The notes under the pieces were generated by a model. That model ran no database searches and had not been told where the DNA came from. It saw nothing but the letters and a program-made list of their open reading frames with translations. From positions 62,001 through 126,000 of the forward strand of contig NZ_BCVX01000002.1 of assembly GCF_001591965.1 (NCBI RefSeq): a stretch of DNA of 64,000 bases, read 5' to 3'. Positions 61,338 through 64,000 of this stretch are shown piece after piece; the first letter of the stretch is position 1, and the number at the start of each line of letters is the position of its first letter. Source of the DNA: Lysinibacillus odysseyi 34hs-1 = NBRC 100172. GTDB taxonomy: Bacteria; Bacillota; Bacilli; Bacillales_A; Planococcaceae. The translations under genes were made by a program, and so were the position numbers.

Positions 61338-62114
61338 CTATTTTTTTGCTTTTGTTAGGAAGCTATTAACCGCCTTATGATGGGCTTCGCTTTCCCAGAG
61401 TTTGGCACATGTGCGTACCTCTTCCATCACTCGTTCATACATATTACTCTCGCGCCATTTACGCAGCTCAATCTCTTTGTATGCTTGATGAACAGATGGG
61501 TGAATTTTACTCATATGCTCGATAAAATCATTCAGCGCCTCTTCCTTTGTACCTTCAAAATATACACGCATTGCCCAGCCAATCTCATAAAGGGTCTGTG
61601 CATCATACGGCTTAGCATCAACAAGCATTTTTAAGGCGCGGTCATGACGCAGCCCGCGTTCAAACAAGTATGTTCCGCCTCCCCAGCCAGATGTAATGGC
61701 AAGTGTCCCTTGAATAAAGCCGGCTTTAGCATGAGAAGCCACCAAACGGAAATCACAAGCTGTAGCGATTTCACAGCCCCCTCCTACCGCCGTTCCATTT
61801 ATGAGAGCGATGGTTGGCACAGGTAATGTCGCTAGGTCATACAAAATACCCGCCATTTTACTTAGCATTCCAAATGCCTGCTCCTCTGTTTCAAGCGCAT
61901 GAAATACCGAAAGATCCCCGCCTGAGCAGAAAGATTTCTCCCCAGCCCCCGTAATAACAAGAAATCTAACATCATTATGATCTTTTACATATGTAATTAC
62001 TTCTTTTAAACCATCCATCACTTCATCATTTACCGCATTCCGCTTTTCCTCACGATTAATGGTAAATGTTAATATACCTTCTTTTTTATCGATCAAATAT
62101 GCCACAACAGCCAT
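61338..62114 (-). CDS. enoyl-CoA hydratase/isomerase family protein
   Basis: A 258-residue crotonase-fold protein. The oxyanion-hole segments are visible: CSGGDLSVFHAL near residue 65 and NGTAVGGGCEIATACDFRLVA near residue 105. It resembles short-chain enoyl-CoA hydratases and 3-hydroxyisobutyryl-CoA hydrolases; the exact reaction is not determined. The ATG at 62114 is almost adjacent to its GGGG ribosome site; a GTG three codons later is better spaced and could be the true start. It stands alone between rpmF and rsfA. Confidence 0.85.
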   Translation of the reverse strand: MAVVAYLIDKKEGILTFTINREEKRNAVNDEVMDGLKEVITYVKDHNDVRFLVITGAGEKSFCSGGDLSVFHALETEEQAFGMLSKMAGILYDLATLPVPTIALINGTAVGGGCEIATACDFRLVASHAKAGFIQGTLAITSGWGGGTYLFERGLRHDRALKMLVDAKPYDAQTLYEIGWAMRVYFEGTKEEALNDFIEHMSKIHPSVHQAYKEIELRKWRESNMYERVMEEVRTCAKLWESEAHHKAVNSFLTKAKK

Positions 62115-62388
62115 CCCCTTTATTATCCTACTATAAAGACATCATCTTAATAGTATCGAACCAAAAAACGTTTGACAAGATAGCTGTTCGAATATTCATG
62201 ATATTTAGGCGGTGAGTTTTATTTCCTGTTCAGCAGGAACTATATAAAGAGAGAATGGAACAATAGAAAAGGGAGGCCGATATACAAGAAAGGCTGTATT
62301 GTGCTCATGTAGCTGCTAGCTGCAAAATATTTTTATGACAATGAATTTTATGACCGGGGTTATACACTTGCGGGGCAAACCCTATGAG

Positions 62389-62467
62389 CGCCACGTCCTG
62401 CTCCTGCGATTACTCGTCGCAAAATGCTTTTGTGGCAGCGGGTTTGTGACCGACGTCGTGTCGACCT
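62389..62467. repeat. diverged relative (copy C) of the intergenic repeat core
   Basis: The gap of 414 bp between the enoyl-CoA hydratase gene and rpmF has no gene. Within it, CGCCACGTCCTG begins and TTTGTGACCGACGTCGTGTCGACCT ends a segment that matches the core of copies A and B (CGCCACGTCCTG ... TTTGTGACCAACATCCTGTTGACCT). A 32-nt longer middle adds a GCGA/TCGC hairpin. The final hairpin is conserved with compensatory changes. The rest of the gap shows only a TTCCTG/CAGGAA hairpin at about 62221-62237 and the rpmF terminator. Confidence 0.7.
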
Positions 62468-62509
62468 AAAAAAGGCGATATAAGAGCCATGGCCTCTTAT
62501 ATCGCCTTT
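62468..62509 (-). terminator. terminator after rpmF
   Basis: A perfect 16-bp stem, AAAGGCGATATAAGAG with its complement around a 7-base loop, followed by six T on the minus strand. It begins at the end of repeat copy C. Confidence 0.95.
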
Positions 62510-62528
62510 ATAAGCGCAAAATACTGAA

Positions 62529-62702
62529 TTATTTTGCTACTACTTCTTTACCTTTGTAGTGTCCGCAAGCTTTGCAAACACGGTGAGCAAGTTTCGCTTC
62601 ACCACAGTTTGGGCAAGCTACCATACCAGGTACAGATAATTTGAAATGCGTACGACGCTTTCTTTTTGCAGTTTTAGAAGTTCTTCTAAATGGTACAGCC
62701 AT
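62529..62702 (-). CDS. rpmF: ribosomal protein bL32
   Basis: A 57-residue ribosomal protein of the large subunit. It starts [19 protein letters not shown] and has the zinc ribbon Cys30, Cys33, Cys43 and Cys46 (CPNCG and CKACG), so this is the zinc-binding form. It follows yceD directly, the universally conserved pair. AGGAGG precedes the ATG. Confidence 0.97.
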   Translation of the reverse strand: MAVPFRRTSKTAKRKRRTHFKLSVPGMVACPNCGEAKLAHRVCKACGHYKGKEVVAK

Positions 62703-62725
62703 TATGGCACCTCCTTACAGATACT

Positions 62726-63259
62726 CTATTCATCTGTTTGATCAAAATACTTAGCTAAAGCAGCCAGTCTTGGATCCAATTTTGGTTCGTCAGATTCACG
62801 TTTCGCCAACACTTCTTCATCCGTTGAATAAGACCAGTCTTTCCCGCCCTGCACTTGTCCTTCGGTATTCTCTTTGAATACTTGCATCGGGATTTCCAGA
62901 AGAACTAATTCCTCCAGCACCGGCTTCAGATCGATAACTTCCCCATCTATATAGTGGATGTCGCCATCTTCGTCTCCGCGTTTTTCTTCGTCGATCCAGC
63001 TGAATACTTCCACAGCATCGACTTTGATCGGATATTCAACGTCCTCCCATGTGCGTGCACAAGGAAGTGTAAGTGTTGCTTCAAGCGTAAATTGACAAGT
63101 CATTTGCGATGCACCAAAAGTACAAAGCCCTTTTACATGAACGGGTGAAATGTCGCGAATGTCGCTGTTGCGCTTCATCACTTCATCCAATTGTACTTCC
63201 GCATCAATAGGCATCCCATTTTGGCGATACTTCGATAATTGATGAATTGACCATTTCAT
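62726..63259 (-). CDS. YceD/DUF177 protein
   Basis: A 177-residue protein of the DUF177/YceD family, upstream of rpmF in most bacteria and linked to 23S rRNA/50S assembly. The family segment GLCTFGASQMTCQFTLEATL precedes an acidic middle and C-terminus. A GAGGTGA ribosome site and a consensus promoter lie upstream. It matches ylbN of B. subtilis by position. Confidence 0.92.
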   Translation of the reverse strand: MKWSIHQLSKYRQNGMPIDAEVQLDEVMKRNSDIRDISPVHVKGLCTFGASQMTCQFTLEATLTLPCARTWEDVEYPIKVDAVEVFSWIDEEKRGDEDGDIHYIDGEVIDLKPVLEELVLLEIPMQVFKENTEGQVQGGKDWSYSTDEEVLAKRESDEPKLDPRLAALAKYFDQTDE

Positions 63260-63288
63260 TCGTTAATCACCTCGAGACAACAATGTTG

Positions 63289-63317
63289 ATTATATAGCTA
63301 AGAAAAATAGATGTCAA
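63289..63317 (-). promoter_or_regulatory. consensus sigma-A promoter of yceD-rpmF
   Basis: On the minus strand TTGACA (63317-63312) and TATAAT (63294-63289) are both perfect and separated by 17 bp. It is 30 bp upstream of the yceD ATG, as expected for a strongly expressed ribosomal protein operon. Confidence 0.93.
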
Positions 63318-63326
63318 GATAATTTC

Positions 63327-63355
63327 TTGTCACTACTAAAAAACACCCGTATAAT
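63327..63355 (+). promoter_or_regulatory. sigma-A promoter of tmcAL
   Basis: TTGTCA (63327-63332) and TATAAT (63350-63355) are separated by 17 bp on the plus strand. The -35 lies 10 bp from that of the divergent yceD promoter, so the two may compete for polymerase. Confidence 0.8.
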
Positions 63356-63460
63356 CAGTATAAATTTATGTCCTCTAATTATTCGCTCCAAATTCATGTA
63401 AAATAGACTGGTGAATAATTGCTTCGCATAAAGCTTAATTTTACAGGGAGGTGCATGGAT

Positions 63461-64000
63461 TTGCAAGCAGTCGGACTTGTAGTAGAATATAATCCCTTTC
63501 ATAATGGACATTTCCACCATGTGCAGGAAGCAAAACGTCAAACAGGAGCTGAAATCGCTGTAGCGGTCATGAGCGGTCAATTTTTGCAGCGCGGAGAGCC
63601 TGCCCTTGTCGATAAATGGACACGTACGAAAATGGCTTTAGCAGGTGGAGTGGACCTTGTCATTGAGTTACCGTATGTTTATAGTACAGCGCTCGCAGGC
63701 GAGTTTGCGCGTGGCGCTATTACCCTCTTGGATGCGATAAAATGCTCCTCCTTTGGTTTTGGGAGCGAACAAGGGACCATTACACCCTTTCTCAATACTT
63801 TTGAATTAATTAACTCTAACCGTCAACAATACAATGATTCGATTCAAGCGGCTATGAAAACAGGTGTCAGCTATCCAAAAGCGCTTCACCAGGCATATGA
63901 AAAATTGACAATCGGCCAGCCAGACCAATACATCGATCTATCTCAGCCCAATAATATTTTAGGTTTCCACTATATAGAGGCTGCCCATTCAATCAAGAGT
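63461..64000 (+). CDS. tmcAL: tRNA(Met) cytidine acetate ligase TmcAL, N-terminal part
   Basis: The first 180 codons of a TmcAL (YlbM) protein, cut by the right edge. It acetylates the wobble cytidine of elongator tRNA-Met using acetate and ATP. The N-terminus carries VGLVVEYNPFHNGHFHHV with the HxGH nucleotidyltransferase motif, followed by AVMSGQFLQRGEPALVDKW. I prefer the TTG at 63461, nine bases after GGAGG and aligned with family starts; the ATG at 63455 is only three bases from it. Divergent from yceD, as in Bacillus. Confidence 0.92.
   Translation, partial: MQAVGLVVEYNPFHNGHFHHVQEAKRQTGAEIAVAVMSGQFLQRGEPALVDKWTRTKMALAGGVDLVIELPYVYSTALAGEFARGAITLLDAIKCSSFGFGSEQGTITPFLNTFELINSNRQQYNDSIQAAMKTGVSYPKALHQAYEKLTIGQPDQYIDLSQPNNILGFHYIEAAHSIKS

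Noticed and set aside
63314-63580. Minus-strand open frame (88 codons) at the right end
   Set aside because: It overlaps the tmcAL promoter and coding start in antisense and has no recognisable product.

Overview
This window is chromosomal DNA from a low-to-mid GC, endospore-forming Bacillota. Gene order and protein sequences point to the Bacillales, most likely the Planococcaceae/Caryophanaceae (Solibacillus- or Lysinibacillus-like); this is inferred from gene content, not from a database search. Sporulation genes (spoIIGA, sigE, sigG, spoVD, spoVE, rsfA) sit inside a recognisable Bacillus-type backbone. I see no phage, insertion sequence, CRISPR array, rRNA or tRNA gene. Nearly every gene is on the minus strand; exceptions are rqcH, an AraC-type regulator and tmcAL.

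Layout left to right (most transcription runs right to left). 1-10.5 kb: translation and housekeeping operon yloC-gmk-rpoZ-coaBC-priA-def-fmt-rsmB-rlmN-prpC-prkC (prkC cut by the edge). 10.6-12.3 kb: divergent rqcH. 12.4-13.4 kb: a luciferase-like flavin oxidoreductase. 13.4-25.6 kb: complete UMP pathway operon pyrR-P-B-C-carA-carB-K-D-F-E, with a clear promoter, two PyrR-controlled attenuators and a structured 3' region after pyrE. 25.7-27.1 kb: lspA-rluD. 27.2-30.5 kb: an acetate/solute:cation symporter with its DUF485 partner, divergent from an AraC-type regulator. 30.6-33.2 kb: an S-layer-anchored M14 metallocarboxypeptidase. 33.4-39.7 kb: ileS with an isoleucine T-box, then divIVA and ylmH-ylmG-sepF-ylmE-ylmC. 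39.7-40.1 kb: two tandem copies of a 148-bp repeat. 40.1-42.6 kb: spoIIGA-sigE-sigG. 42.8-57.5 kb: division and cell wall (dcw) cluster mraZ-rsmH-ftsL-pbpB-spoVD-mraY-murD-spoVE-divIB-ylxW-ylxX-sbp-ftsA-ftsZ. 57.7-64 kb: bshC, a DUF3397 gene, panE, rsfA, an enoyl-CoA hydratase homologue, rpmF, yceD, and divergent tmcAL cut by the right edge.

The main functional themes are pyrimidine synthesis, septal peptidoglycan assembly, early sporulation sigma factors, and translation quality control (rqcH, ylmH, def, fmt, rsmB, rlmN). Compared with Bacillus subtilis the backbone has notable losses: murE, murG and murB are missing from the dcw cluster, remA is missing between yloC and gmk, ylmA and ylmD are missing near sigG, and the pyrR-pyrP attenuator is missing.

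The least explained sequences are noncoding: the 148-bp tandem repeat with terminal inverted repeats, a diverged relative of its core beside rpmF with a compensatory base change, and a multi-stem element after pyrE that shares short collinear blocks with the rpmF copy. These may be one family of structured intergenic repeats.
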